Origin: Prosthecochloris sp. | GTDB lineage: Bacteria; Bacteroidota; Chlorobiia; Chlorobiales; Chlorobiaceae | Direction: 5' to 3' | DNA: 64,000 nucleotides | NCBI GenBank assembly: GCA_015482705.2 | Contig: JADMLA020000008.1 | Coordinates: forward strand, 1-64,000 | Shown here: piece after piece, positions 17,706 to 26,715 of the stretch | How positions within the stretch are numbered: the stretch's first letter is position 1 | How the letters are laid out: every line of letters begins with the position of its first letter | Translations under genes and position numbers: made by a program | The notes under the pieces: model-generated | Told to the model about the DNA's origin: nothing | The model's database searches: none | Seen by the model: only the letters and a program-made list of their open reading frames with translations

Positions 17706-19073
17706 ATGGCCAAATCAGCAACCCGTTATATCTGCACCAGTTGCGGTGCCGTCTCGCTAAAATATTCCGGTAAATGTTTTGCGTGCCAGAGCTGGGGGAC
17801 CCTTGAAGAATCGGCCATCGAAGAGCCATTGGCGGGTAATTCCTCAACCGACAATGTTCTACCCGCCTCGGAAACGTTACAGCAACCAGGAAATTCTGTA
17901 TCACAGCAAAGAATTTCGACAGGAATCGGAGAACTCGACCGGGTACTCGGTGGCGGCCTGATGCCCGCTTCGGCAGTCCTTATCGGCGGCGAACCGGGCA
18001 TTGGCAAATCAACCCTGATGCTACAACTCGCCCGGCATACGTCACCCCTGAATATTCTCTATGTTTCGGGAGAAGAATCACCGTCTCAAATCAGGGATCG
18101 TGCCAACAGACTTTCCATCACCTCCAATGATCTGAGGCTTGTTCCGGAAGTCAACCTCGAAAAAATCATCGGTGTCATCGATCGTGAACAGCCTGACATC
18201 GTCATCATCGACTCGATACAAACGCTCTATTCAGGTGAATACAAAAGTTCGGCCGGAACAATAACACAGATACGAGAATGCACCTCGGAGCTCATCCGCT
18301 CTGCCAAAAGCCGTAACTTCATCCTGCTCGTCATCGGGCACATCACGAAAACCGGTTCACTTGCCGGTCCGAAAACCCTCGAACACATGGTCGATACGGT
18401 TCTCCAGTTCGAAGGTGAAGGCTATCAGTGGTACCGAATGATCCGATCGGTCAAAAACCGGTTCGGACCGACGAACGAGATCGGTGTATTCCGAATGGAT
18501 GAAAAAGGGCTCGAAGAAGTGAAAAATCCTTCGGAATTCTTTATATCCGGCCGCTCCACCGGTGTACCGGGAAACTCGGTGCTCGCCGCCATCGAAGGAT
18601 CGAGGGCCGTGCTGGTCGAGGTGCAGGCGTTGGTCAGTAAAACAAACTACCCGATGCCGCAGCGGATAAGTTCGGGATTCGATCTGAAACGAATAACGAT
18701 CATACTCGCCGTCCTCGAAAAAAGGCTTGGTATACCTACCTGGGGACAGGATGTTTTCATCAAGGTCGCGGGAGGGCTGAAACTGGTCGAACCGGCATCG
18801 GATCTTGCGGTTGCAGCTGCGGTCGCTTCCGGAATCAGTAATACCGCTCTTTCCCCCGGTATGGTCTGCGCCGGTGAAATCGGGCTTTCAGGTGAATTGA
18901 GAGCGATAAGCGACGGAGAACGCCGAATACGTGAAGCCGCCCATCTCGGCTTCGACACGATTTTATTACCGTCTGCAAACACCAGAGAACTGAAATCCTC
19001 CATCCGCAAGCTCCCCGTCACGGTAAAAGGCTGCAATTCACTACAAGAAGCCCTGGATCACATGCACCTCTGA
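17706..19073 (+). CDS. radA: DNA repair protein RadA (Sms)
   Basis: A 455-residue RecA-like ATPase that processes recombination intermediates. The N-terminal zinc finger uses C10, C13, C24 and C27, the Walker A GGEPGIGKST is at 94-103, the RadA-specific KNRFG motif is near the middle, and a C-terminal Lon-like S16 domain is present (GGLKLVEPASDLAVAAAVAS). Domain order and length are canonical. It is eight bases downstream of folD. No terminator hairpin is visible after it. Confidence 0.96.
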   Translation: MAKSATRYICTSCGAVSLKYSGKCFACQSWGTLEESAIEEPLAGNSSTDNVLPASETLQQPGNSVSQQRISTGIGELDRVLGGGLMPASAVLIGGEPGIGKSTLMLQLARHTSPLNILYVSGEESPSQIRDRANRLSITSNDLRLVPEVNLEKIIGVIDREQPDIVIIDSIQTLYSGEYKSSAGTITQIRECTSELIRSAKSRNFILLVIGHITKTGSLAGPKTLEHMVDTVLQFEGEGYQWYRMIRSVKNRFGPTNEIGVFRMDEKGLEEVKNPSEFFISGRSTGVPGNSVLAAIEGSRAVLVEVQALVSKTNYPMPQRISSGFDLKRITIILAVLEKRLGIPTWGQDVFIKVAGGLKLVEPASDLAVAAAVASGISNTALSPGMVCAGEIGLSGELRAISDGERRIREAAHLGFDTILLPSANTRELKSSIRKLPVTVKGCNSLQEALDHMHL

Positions 19074-19342
19074 TATAATCTCAAAAAAGAGGGGACGTTG
19101 TAAATAATTTACACTTCACAGCACAATCACAGATTTTGTACCTACCCATGTACCAAGCGTATCACACCGAATTACACTTCGCATATATGACTGCATTTTA
19201 GAAAGATTCCATCACCTTCAGCTCACGATCGGGTTTGGCTTCAGACTGAAAAGCCTTACATTTCTTCAAACCCAATGCATTATTCGATGCGGCATCGTTA
19301 AGCGCGATAAACAATCAACCAATATTCAAACAGAGGACAATT

Positions 19343-19684
19343 ATGGCTTATATATTACTTATGTGGCTCATCAATGCCTTGTCAGTCTATGCCACCGCGA
19401 GCCTTCTTGGTGGCATTTACGTAAAAAGCTTTTGGGCAGCTCTCATTGTAGCCCTTGTACTCGGCCTGGTCAATGCGATCGTCAAACCAGTCCTGGTGTT
19501 TTTCTCCATTCCCTTCATCATCGTTACTCTCGGGCTTTTTCTTCTGGTCATCAATGCGCTCATGCTGATGTTTGCTGCAGCAATCGTCGATGGGTTTTCG
19601 GTAAGCAGTTTTTGGTGGGCTGTTCTTGGCTCTTTGGTCATCAGTTTCGTCTCCTGGATGTTAAGTTCGATTTTCAATATTTAA
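19343..19684 (+). CDS. phage-holin-4-superfamily small membrane protein
   Basis: A 113-residue protein with four predicted membrane helices and almost no soluble part. The central motif ALVLGLVNAIVKPVLVFF and the later VINALMLMFAA match PF04020 (phage_holin_4_2), found across bacteria as housekeeping membrane proteins, despite the name. Function unknown. AGAGGA lies upstream of the ATG. It precedes bchC by 22 bases and is probably co-transcribed with it. Confidence 0.88.
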   Translation: MAYILLMWLINALSVYATASLLGGIYVKSFWAALIVALVLGLVNAIVKPVLVFFSIPFIIVTLGLFLLVINALMLMFAAAIVDGFSVSSFWWAVLGSLVISFVSWMLSSIFNI

Positions 19685-19706
19685 ATTTCAGGGCAAACAG
19701 ATCATC

Positions 19707-20663
19707 ATGCAAGGTCAAGCAGACGCAATTATCCTTCCAAAAGCAAACAAACTCAGACTCAACTCGGTATTCTACAGTTCCGACAGTCCGAATGACATTC
19801 TCGTTAAAACTATTGCAACGACCATTACACCGGGTGTAGACCGTTTGCTCCTTACCAATAAACCGGTATCACACAAGGTATTGAACTATCCGATCATGCT
19901 CGGAAGTGAAATGATCGGGCAAGTTATGGAAACAGGACCGGATGTATCGACGGTTAAACCTGGCGATTTCGTCTATACATTCAAAGGCGACCGATGGGAA
20001 GGAATCGAGACATATTATGGCTGTCATGCCGAGATTGTTCCTACCTCACAGGAAAACGTTCTTCCTTTGGGTCGCAAGCCGATACACAGAGACCTCCTCA
20101 CCGGTCTTTTAGGATACGCTATAGCAGCAATCGAAAAGGCACAACCGGACAAATCCAGTCGAGTTCTTATTCTCGGACTTGGATCAGTCGGACTGATGGC
20201 AGCCGAATATCTTCGGCACAAAGGTGTCGAATCAATCGATGCTCTTGAAAATTTCGGCATTCGTGGCCAGCTTTCCTGTGCTAAAAACATTGCGATGCAA
20301 ATCAACGATTTCACGAGTGATTTCAATGACTCCTATGACATCGTTATCGAAGCCACCGGTCGGATTCTACTCCTTGAAAAAGCAATTCGACTCCTCAAAC
20401 CCGAAGGCAAAATAGTGCTCATGGGAAACTATGAAGTACTCGCCTACGATTATCGCCTGATCCAGCACAAGGAACCGGTTATCATCTGTTCGAATATCAC
20501 CTCCTACGAGCATCTTCTTTCTTCCCAGAAACTTCTTGAAAATGAAGGTATCGAGAGTGAGAAATTTTTCACCAACGTTTTCGCTGTCAATCAATTCGAG
20601 CTTGCCTACAGAGTCGCTCTTGACAGCAAGGACGCGATTAAAACCGTCATCAGCTGGATTTAA
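19707..20663 (+). CDS. bchC: BchC, 3-hydroxyethyl bacteriochlorophyllide a dehydrogenase
   Basis: A 318-residue medium-chain dehydrogenase/reductase-like protein. The N-terminal GroES-like domain carries TPGVDRLLL and YPIMLGSEMIGQV, and the nucleotide fold carries LILGLGSVGLMAAEYL. The sequence matches BchC, which oxidises the 3-hydroxyethyl group to 3-acetyl in bacteriochlorophyll a synthesis. The typical ADH zinc ligands are not obvious, as in other BchC proteins. It is the clearest phototroph marker of the window. The ABC ATPase gene begins five bases after its stop. A distant zinc-ADH paralogue is the alternative. Confidence 0.8.
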   Translation: MQGQADAIILPKANKLRLNSVFYSSDSPNDILVKTIATTITPGVDRLLLTNKPVSHKVLNYPIMLGSEMIGQVMETGPDVSTVKPGDFVYTFKGDRWEGIETYYGCHAEIVPTSQENVLPLGRKPIHRDLLTGLLGYAIAAIEKAQPDKSSRVLILGLGSVGLMAAEYLRHKGVESIDALENFGIRGQLSCAKNIAMQINDFTSDFNDSYDIVIEATGRILLLEKAIRLLKPEGKIVLMGNYEVLAYDYRLIQHKEPVIICSNITSYEHLLSSQKLLENEGIESEKFFTNVFAVNQFELAYRVALDSKDAIKTVISWI

Positions 20664-20668
20664 AGCAC

Positions 20669-22213
20669 ATGAATGATGTAGCGGTACGTTTATCCGGTAT
20701 CTCAAAAAAGTTCGGTGAGTTTTGGGCAAACCGAGACATCTCACTTGATATCCAAGCCGGCTCTATTCACGCCATTGTCGGAGAAAACGGTGCAGGAAAA
20801 AGCACGCTGACGAGAATCATCTACGGCATTTCCGTACCTACTTCAGGCACAATTTCCATAAGAGGAAAAAACATACGTTTCAGCGCTCCACGCCAAGCCA
20901 TTGACGAGGGAATCGGCATGGTACACCAGCATTTCATGCTGATACCGGAACTCAGCGTTACGGAAAACATCATACTCGGAGCTGAGCACTGCTCACTGTT
21001 TGCCCCACTGAAGAAAAAAGAAGCCTCTCTGAAAATCAAGTCAATTGCTGAAAACCATGAGCTTGCATTTGATCCAGACGTGCTTGTATCTGAACTCTCC
21101 GTAGGAGAAGAACAAAGGGTTGAAATACTTAAACTACTGTATCGCAATGCCGATATACTGATTCTCGACGAACCAACAGCCGTTCTTACTCCTTCTGAAA
21201 CAGAACAGCTTTTCAAGACCCTCAAATCTCTTCAGCAAGAGGAAAAAACCATCATCCTGATCACCCATAAACTCGATGAAGTACTAAGTGTTTCCGACAC
21301 GGTCAGCGTGATGCGTAGGGGAAAAATTGTCGCAACCAAAACAACGACTTCCGTCACGAAGAGTGATCTTGCCAATTTGATGGTAGGCAGAAATGTTTTA
21401 CTCAAGGTCGACAATCCCCCGGAAACACCAGGGAAAAGCATATTACAAGTCTCACATGTCAGTCTCACGGATCCCAAAAAACGCTCAAGACTCAATGACC
21501 TTTCTTTCGAAGTCAATGAAGGGGAAATTTACGGTATCGCTGGTGTCGAGGGAAATGGACAACGAGAACTACTGTCCCTGCTCTGGGGAATGGCTGAACC
21601 GCTTCACATTACGAATGGTACAGTCACTGTCGAAGGTGCATCCATTCTAGGGAGAAATCCAGCTGAAATCGCATCATCAGGTGTTTCCCACATTCCGGAA
21701 GATCGCCTGAAGCACGCTGTGATATCCAACTTCTCCATAAGTGAAAACATCATCTTCGGTCGCCATAGGGAACACAAATTTCTAAAGTTCGCAGGCTTCG
21801 ATACAACCGCCGTCAACAACTATGCAAAAAGCATGATAGACCTTTACGATGTTCGTTGTGACTTGCAGAACAATCCCTCCCTTGCAAGCCTTTCAGGCGG
21901 CAATCAACAGAAAATAGTACTCGCAAGAGAAATCGACCGCCCTGGCCTCAAGTTACTCATTCTCGCTCAACCTACTCGTGGAGTCGATATCGGCGCCATT
22001 GAAATGATCCATAAGAAAATCATCGAGACCAGAGATAATGGTGTCGCCATTCTTCTCATCTCTGCCGAACTCGAAGAAATCATCTCGTTATCGTCCAGAA
22101 TCGGTTGCCTTTACAAAGGAACTATCCGACATGAGTTTACCATGGAAGAAGTCCGCAAAGGAAGAACCTCCGAACAGGACTTCGAAAAAGAAATTGGCAT
22201 GTTCATTACCTGA
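20669..22213 (+). CDS. ABC importer ATPase with two nucleotide-binding domains (nucleoside/simple-sugar type)
   Basis: A 514-residue double ABC ATPase of the RbsA/NupO (BmpA-associated) class. The first domain has Walker A GENGAGKS (38-45), signature LSVGEEQRVEIL and DEPTAVLTP. The second has a degenerate P-loop GVEGNGQREL, signature LSGGNQQKIVLARE and LILAQPTRGVD, a Glu-to-Gln Walker B change normal for this class. It should energise uptake of nucleosides or simple sugars. It is tightly linked to bchC upstream and a permease 14 bases downstream, but no binding-protein gene is present nearby. Confidence 0.92.
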   Translation: MNDVAVRLSGISKKFGEFWANRDISLDIQAGSIHAIVGENGAGKSTLTRIIYGISVPTSGTISIRGKNIRFSAPRQAIDEGIGMVHQHFMLIPELSVTENIILGAEHCSLFAPLKKKEASLKIKSIAENHELAFDPDVLVSELSVGEEQRVEILKLLYRNADILILDEPTAVLTPSETEQLFKTLKSLQQEEKTIILITHKLDEVLSVSDTVSVMRRGKIVATKTTTSVTKSDLANLMVGRNVLLKVDNPPETPGKSILQVSHVSLTDPKKRSRLNDLSFEVNEGEIYGIAGVEGNGQRELLSLLWGMAEPLHITNGTVTVEGASILGRNPAEIASSGVSHIPEDRLKHAVISNFSISENIIFGRHREHKFLKFAGFDTTAVNNYAKSMIDLYDVRCDLQNNPSLASLSGGNQQKIVLAREIDRPGLKLLILAQPTRGVDIGAIEMIHKKIIETRDNGVAILLISAELEEIISLSSRIGCLYKGTIRHEFTMEEVRKGRTSEQDFEKEIGMFIT

Positions 22214-22227
22214 AAAGAATCTACGTC

Positions 22228-23244
22228 ATGCAAAACCGTACTATCAAGGTTGTCGTTCCTCTGCTTGCCATAGCCGTTGCACTGCTCATCAGTGCATTGC
22301 TGATCATGACAACGGGAAGAGACCCCTTGATGATCTATCAGAAAATGCTCTCTATGACATTCGGCTCGGATTATGGAACCGGGCAGATAGTATTCCGAAC
22401 AACCTCTCTCATCCTGACCGGACTGGCTGTCGCCATTCCTTTCAAGGTAAGGCTTTTCAATATCGGAGGCGAAGGCCAGGTTCTTGCCGGTGCATTTACC
22501 GCCGCTTTTGTCGGCATCATGCTTCCCCACCAGACCCCACCGCTCATTGCCATATCGATTTGCTCAACATCAGCCATGCTTGCAGGAAGTTCCGTAGGTC
22601 TCCTCGCCGGATGGCTGAAAGTCCGATTCGGCATCAGCGAAGTGATATCGACAATCATGCTGAATTTCATCGTACAGGCTTGTGTCGGATACCTCTTGAC
22701 TTGGCATTTTGCAGTCCCCTCAACCGTTCATACTCCTGAAATCATCCAGTCGGCACAAATACCGACGTTCGAAAGCGCTCTCGGTGTCTGGCGAAAATCA
22801 CCGGCAAATTTCAGCACGTTGTTTGCACTTGCCGCCAGCCTTTTATCATGGATCATGATATTCAAAACCACGACAGGATATGAAATGAGGGCTGTGGGCC
22901 TGCAACCCGAAGCCGCCGGATATGCAGGCATCAGCGCAAATGCACACATCATGAAAGCGATGGCCATAGGTGGCGCCATGGCCGGCCTTGCATCGGCAAA
23001 CCTGGTACTCGGTTACAAGCATTTTTATGAAGCGGGGCTGGCAAGCGGAATAGGCTTCATCGGTATCGCTGTCGCACTGCTTGCACTTGCACACCCTTTA
23101 TGGCTTGTCGCTTCCGCCTTGCTGTTCGGGTTCCTGGAATACGGAGGTCTGACTGTCAATGCTTACGTACCAAAAGATATTTTCATGATGGTACAGGCCA
23201 TAACAATTCTGATGATACTGATACTAACAAAAACCTTACGTTGA
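22228..23244 (+). CDS. ABC importer permease (BPD_transp_2, nucleoside/sugar type)
   Basis: A 338-residue permease with about eight to ten membrane helices. Its motifs FNIGGEGQVLAGAF and ISEVISTIMLNFI are diagnostic of the YufP/NupP-like branch of BPD_transp_2. Such systems use two different permeases plus a BmpA-type lipoprotein. Here the operon ends after one permease and the convergent ClC gene follows, so partners must lie elsewhere or be absent. Confidence 0.9.
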   Translation: MQNRTIKVVVPLLAIAVALLISALLIMTTGRDPLMIYQKMLSMTFGSDYGTGQIVFRTTSLILTGLAVAIPFKVRLFNIGGEGQVLAGAFTAAFVGIMLPHQTPPLIAISICSTSAMLAGSSVGLLAGWLKVRFGISEVISTIMLNFIVQACVGYLLTWHFAVPSTVHTPEIIQSAQIPTFESALGVWRKSPANFSTLFALAASLLSWIMIFKTTTGYEMRAVGLQPEAAGYAGISANAHIMKAMAIGGAMAGLASANLVLGYKHFYEAGLASGIGFIGIAVALLALAHPLWLVASALLFGFLEYGGLTVNAYVPKDIFMMVQAITILMILILTKTLR

Positions 23245-23310
23245 ATGTCGTATCATATCTTTGAAATAGCATTACAGCAAGACACCCAAGCGCTCTCGTC
23301 TCCATTCACA

Positions 23311-25209
23311 TCAGCGTTCCGTCCGATTGTTAGGATCGGAATCAATATCAGAGCCGTATAGATTCATCTGCTTACGGTAGTAGGAAAATGCCTGTTCCTG
23401 CCGTACAACGCCAAGCAATGTATCCGATTTACGTGACAGTACCGGAAGAATATCATAATCGGTCAACTCGAAAAGCTTCAATGCTTCATCCAGTTTAGAA
23501 GTCTCATAAAGGACAGGAATATCTTTTTTTACAATATCTTCGGCAATAAGACCGGTCAACGGTCCTTCTCTGAGCAAAATACTCATTTCCTCGAGCCTTA
23601 TGACGCCGACGAACTCGTCGCTCTCTGTTGTTACGAGAAAGTTCGATTCCGGGGTATTGTGAAACACATCGATGATTTTTTCAGCTCCCGTCACATCACG
23701 AAACCTGACGTAACTGGTTCGCATGATATCAAGAACACTTATATTCTCCGCAACCGATAGAGCGATTCCAAAACCGACACGGACCCCTTCTTTCTCAAGG
23801 ACATAGGTCTCCATGGAATAACCGTATGCCAGGCGGGCAATCAATGCAGCGGTTACCGCTGCAAACATGATTGGCAAAACAATTTCATACTCCCCCGTCA
23901 CCTCAAAAAGAATCAGAATTACCGTAAGAGGAGCGCGAATGATGCCTGCGGTCAAAGCCCCCATACCGACAAGAGCATATGCTCCGGATGTCGCTGTTAT
24001 ACCGGGGAACAGCGTATGAACCAGATTACCGAACATTCCGCCCAGCATCGCGCCCATTTTCATGGCAGGAGCAAACATACCACCAGAACCACCGGAACCT
24101 ACACTAAAGCCTGCGACAACAGGCTTCAATAGATAAATGCCAACCATGTTCAGCCATGACTCGGTGCCTCTTACAGCGTTATCTATGACCTCGTAGCTGT
24201 ATCCGTAGAGTCCTGGCAACCACATACAGACCAAACCGGTTAAAAGTCCGCCGATTGCCGGCATCGCCCAGGCCGGTATGTTCCGTTTTTTTTCTACTTT
24301 CAGAAATGTCTCTTCTATTCGATAATACACCTTGATAAACATCACGGCGGAAAGACCGGCCAAAACACCGAGCAGAAAATAAAACAGCAGCTCTGTGTTG
24401 GAAACAAGACTATAATCCGGCACCTGAAAGGTCGGTGAATTGCCAAGGTAACTACGAGAAACAACCGTGCCTATGACAGCGGCAATAACGATCGGGCTAA
24501 ATGTTCTGACACTGAAATCCCCCAGGATAACCTCGATAGCAAACATTACACCACCAATCGGTGCATTGAACACCGCAGCAAGACCGGCTGCCGCCCCGCA
24601 CCCAAGAAGGGTTCGTTTCCTGTCCGGTGAAAATTTCAGCACCTGAGCGACGGAAGATCCAAGTGCCGCTCCTACCTGGGCGATTGGAGCTTCTCGACCA
24701 CCACCCCCGCCCGTACCTATACTCAGAACGGAAGTTATGGTTCGATGGAGCCACAACCGCCGAGGAAGATTCCCCTCGTTCTGTGCAACTGCTTTTATAA
24801 CACTTGCGAGGCCATGCCCTGGCCTTGTTTTGACGACATACGCGTTATAAAGCCCGACAAGCAATCCCCCCACAGCCGGCACAAAGGGCATCAACAGCCC
24901 CCAATATCCCTCTGTTATGAACGAAGTCCCAAAAACTTCCAGTCCACCGAAAAAAAAGTGACTGAGAAGTTTGATGGCATCGTGAAAAATGACCGCAACG
25001 TAACCGGTTGTAACCCCTACAAAAACGGCTATAAACAGAAAAGGCAGATCCTGATTGAGATTGAGCTGAATCAGGATATTCTCCAATGTCAACTTGAAAA
25101 ATTTCTGTGATGTCCCTCTAAAGTATCTGCTTCTTCTAAACAGTATGTAGAGGATGGCAAGAACTTTCCTGCTCCAGCTACCTTTTATTTTCGAGGGATT
25201 CTTCATCAA
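23311..25209 (-). CDS. ClC-family chloride channel/antiporter with C-terminal CBS pair
   Basis: A 632-residue membrane protein. The ClC core (about residues 50-460) carries GREAPIAQVGAALG with the gating glutamate, the selectivity-region GSGGSGGMFAPAMKMG and a late GIIRAPLTVILILFE. The C-terminal 150 residues form two CBS domains (around SYVRFRDVTGAEKII and DIPVLYETSKLDEAL), which usually bind adenine nucleotides and regulate gating. The N-terminus (about 45 residues) is basic and longer than usual. An alternative ATG lies one codon downstream. Confidence 0.93.
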   Translation of the reverse strand: MMKNPSKIKGSWSRKVLAILYILFRRSRYFRGTSQKFFKLTLENILIQLNLNQDLPFLFIAVFVGVTTGYVAVIFHDAIKLLSHFFFGGLEVFGTSFITEGYWGLLMPFVPAVGGLLVGLYNAYVVKTRPGHGLASVIKAVAQNEGNLPRRLWLHRTITSVLSIGTGGGGGREAPIAQVGAALGSSVAQVLKFSPDRKRTLLGCGAAAGLAAVFNAPIGGVMFAIEVILGDFSVRTFSPIVIAAVIGTVVSRSYLGNSPTFQVPDYSLVSNTELLFYFLLGVLAGLSAVMFIKVYYRIEETFLKVEKKRNIPAWAMPAIGGLLTGLVCMWLPGLYGYSYEVIDNAVRGTESWLNMVGIYLLKPVVAGFSVGSGGSGGMFAPAMKMGAMLGGMFGNLVHTLFPGITATSGAYALVGMGALTAGIIRAPLTVILILFEVTGEYEIVLPIMFAAVTAALIARLAYGYSMETYVLEKEGVRVGFGIALSVAENISVLDIMRTSYVRFRDVTGAEKIIDVFHNTPESNFLVTTESDEFVGVIRLEEMSILLREGPLTGLIAEDIVKKDIPVLYETSKLDEALKLFELTDYDILPVLSRKSDTLLGVVRQEQAFSYYRKQMNLYGSDIDSDPNNRTER

Positions 25210-25353
25210 TAGGAATTCAACTCACAAAGAATGGATATGCATATTGGGCAGAGGAAGAAAAATCATCCGCATATTCACCATACAATTTATTTTTTTATCT
25301 TCAATCGCTTTTAAGAAGAATGATCCGTTTATCTTAAACTTGTTGCTATAATT

Positions 25354-25674
25354 ATGCCAGTAAAACGTACCGAAAAAGAAAAAGCCTCCAAAAAAGCTGC
25401 AAAGAATACTTCAGCAGCAACAACTTCGACAAAGAAAAAAACAACGGCGGCAAAATCAACAACCAAAAGCACAGCCACCCCAAAAAAAACAGCAAAGAAA
25501 ACTTCCTCCACAGCAAAAAAACAAACCAGAAAGGCTGCATCAATCACTCCAATGACAGCAGAAAATCATGAAACTGTCAGGATCGCCGCCTATTACCGCT
25601 GGGAACAACGAGGAGGAATCCATGGTTTTGATGTTGAAGACTGGCTACAGGCTGAAAAAGAAATGACCAATTAA
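25354..25674 (+). CDS. DUF2934 protein with a histone H1-like Lys/Ala/Thr-rich N-terminus
   Basis: A 106-residue protein of two parts. Residues 1-62 are almost entirely Lys, Ala, Thr and Ser with repeated KKTAAK-like units, resembling bacterial histone H1-like tails that bind DNA. Residues about 70-104 match DUF2934: IAAYYRWEQRGGIHGFDVEDWLQAE. Function is unknown; nucleic-acid binding by the tail is inference. It is divergent from the ClC gene and followed by a hairpin 20 bases after the stop. Confidence 0.85.
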   Translation: MPVKRTEKEKASKKAAKNTSAATTSTKKKTTAAKSTTKSTATPKKTAKKTSSTAKKQTRKAASITPMTAENHETVRIAAYYRWEQRGGIHGFDVEDWLQAEKEMTN

Positions 25675-25694
25675 AGAAGCGCAAACACGTTATC

Positions 25695-25720
25695 GAAAGC
25701 CATTCGGAGTAATGGCTTTC
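25695..25720 (+). terminator. hairpin after the DUF2934 gene, possible terminator
   Basis: A perfect 10-bp stem (25695-25704 GAAAGCCATT with 25711-25720 AATGGCTTTC) and a 6-nt loop. No T-run follows on either strand, so it may be a weak terminator, an mRNA-stabilising hairpin or a protein-binding site. Confidence 0.45.
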
Positions 25721-25745
25721 ATATTCCAATGCAAAACGTCCACCA

Positions 25746-25913
25746 ATGTCCTTCCTCAGTACTCTACTCAGCAGCATCAGAATCTTTTTTGCCGGCATAT
25801 GGCTTGTAATAAGAATTGTACTCGAATATTTCGGAATCATCAGCGATGGCAACGACAGAACGACCGGCATAAAAGACCTTCGAGAGGAATATAAAAAAGC
25901 GAACTACCGTTAA
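25746..25913 (+). CDS. small single-helix membrane protein (55 aa)
   Basis: A 55-codon frame opening at an ATG 26 bases after the hairpin. The N-terminal half is one hydrophobic helix (IRIFFAGIWLVIRIVLEYFG, about residues 11-30) and the rest is a charged tail ending GIKDLREEYKKANYR. This topology is typical of small membrane-associated proteins. No strong ribosome-binding site precedes it. It is a candidate rather than a certain gene, supported by its clear amphipathic organisation. Confidence 0.5.
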   Translation: MSFLSTLLSSIRIFFAGIWLVIRIVLEYFGIISDGNDRTTGIKDLREEYKKANYR

Positions 25914-25965
25914 ACAGGCAATTTAAAAGGCGATCCAAAATCATCCGTTTCCTCGTCAGTCTTAT

Positions 25966-26697
25966 TCACTCATCATCGACAACCACAGTAAGATCAACAA
26001 CTTTACCCGGCTCGGCGAGAGCATTCACCGCAGGTTTCTGATTAATTACCGTATAAGGAACAAGAAGTGATGAATACTCATATGAGACGTTGCCGGTATT
26101 GAAGCCGTTTTCAACTATAACCGATCTTGCCTGTTTGAGTGACATCCCTAAAACATCCGGAACTGGAATTTTCTGAACAGTCTCGATCACTTCTGCTTTT
26201 CCCACGATCAATGAAATGGAAGAACCCGAGGAAACAACGGTTTTCGGTGCTACCGACTGGCTCAGGACCCTTCCGTCCTCCGCAGGATCGTAGACGGACT
26301 GAACCTGCACACCTGTTACAGTGATATCGAAACGGTCAAGAATCTGACGAACTTCATCAAGCGGCCTACCATAAAAATCAGGTATGGAAAATCTTGGTTT
26401 TTCCCGTTTATTCAGAACCAGATAAACCGTTCTTCCCGGTTTTACCTCGGCCCCGGCAACAGGTCTCTGAACAATGACGGTGTTTGAATCAACCTCACGA
26501 AGGTAACGCACGTTATAACTTTTTTTCCCTGCAAGCCCGGCAGCTCTCAGCACACCAAGAGCATTGTCATAGCTCATCTTTTCTACATTCGGCACCAAGA
26601 CACTTTGTCCCTGACGGGTATAAGAAATCATTACGAATTTATCCATTACAACATATCCTGCGACAAGCAGAACAACAACTACAAGAACTTTCTTCAT
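25966..26697 (-). CDS. membrane-anchored protein with three PASTA domains
   Basis: A 243-residue protein with one N-terminal membrane helix (VLVVVVLLVAGYVVM) and a periplasmic part built of three PASTA repeats: VPNVEKMSYDNALGVLRAAG, IPDFYGRPLDEVRQILDRF and VPDVLGMSLKQARSVIVENG. PASTA domains bind peptidoglycan fragments. It has no kinase or transpeptidase domain, unlike PknB or PBP2x, so it may be a stand-alone cell-wall sensor or scaffold. It is 18 bases downstream of the prenyl synthase gene on the same strand. Confidence 0.9.
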   Translation of the reverse strand: MKKVLVVVVLLVAGYVVMDKFVMISYTRQGQSVLVPNVEKMSYDNALGVLRAAGLAGKKSYNVRYLREVDSNTVIVQRPVAGAEVKPGRTVYLVLNKREKPRFSIPDFYGRPLDEVRQILDRFDITVTGVQVQSVYDPAEDGRVLSQSVAPKTVVSSGSSISLIVGKAEVIETVQKIPVPDVLGMSLKQARSVIVENGFNTGNVSYEYSSLLVPYTVINQKPAVNALAEPGKVVDLTVVVDDE

Positions 26698-26715
26698 TAT
26701 TCTTTCCGAGCCATC

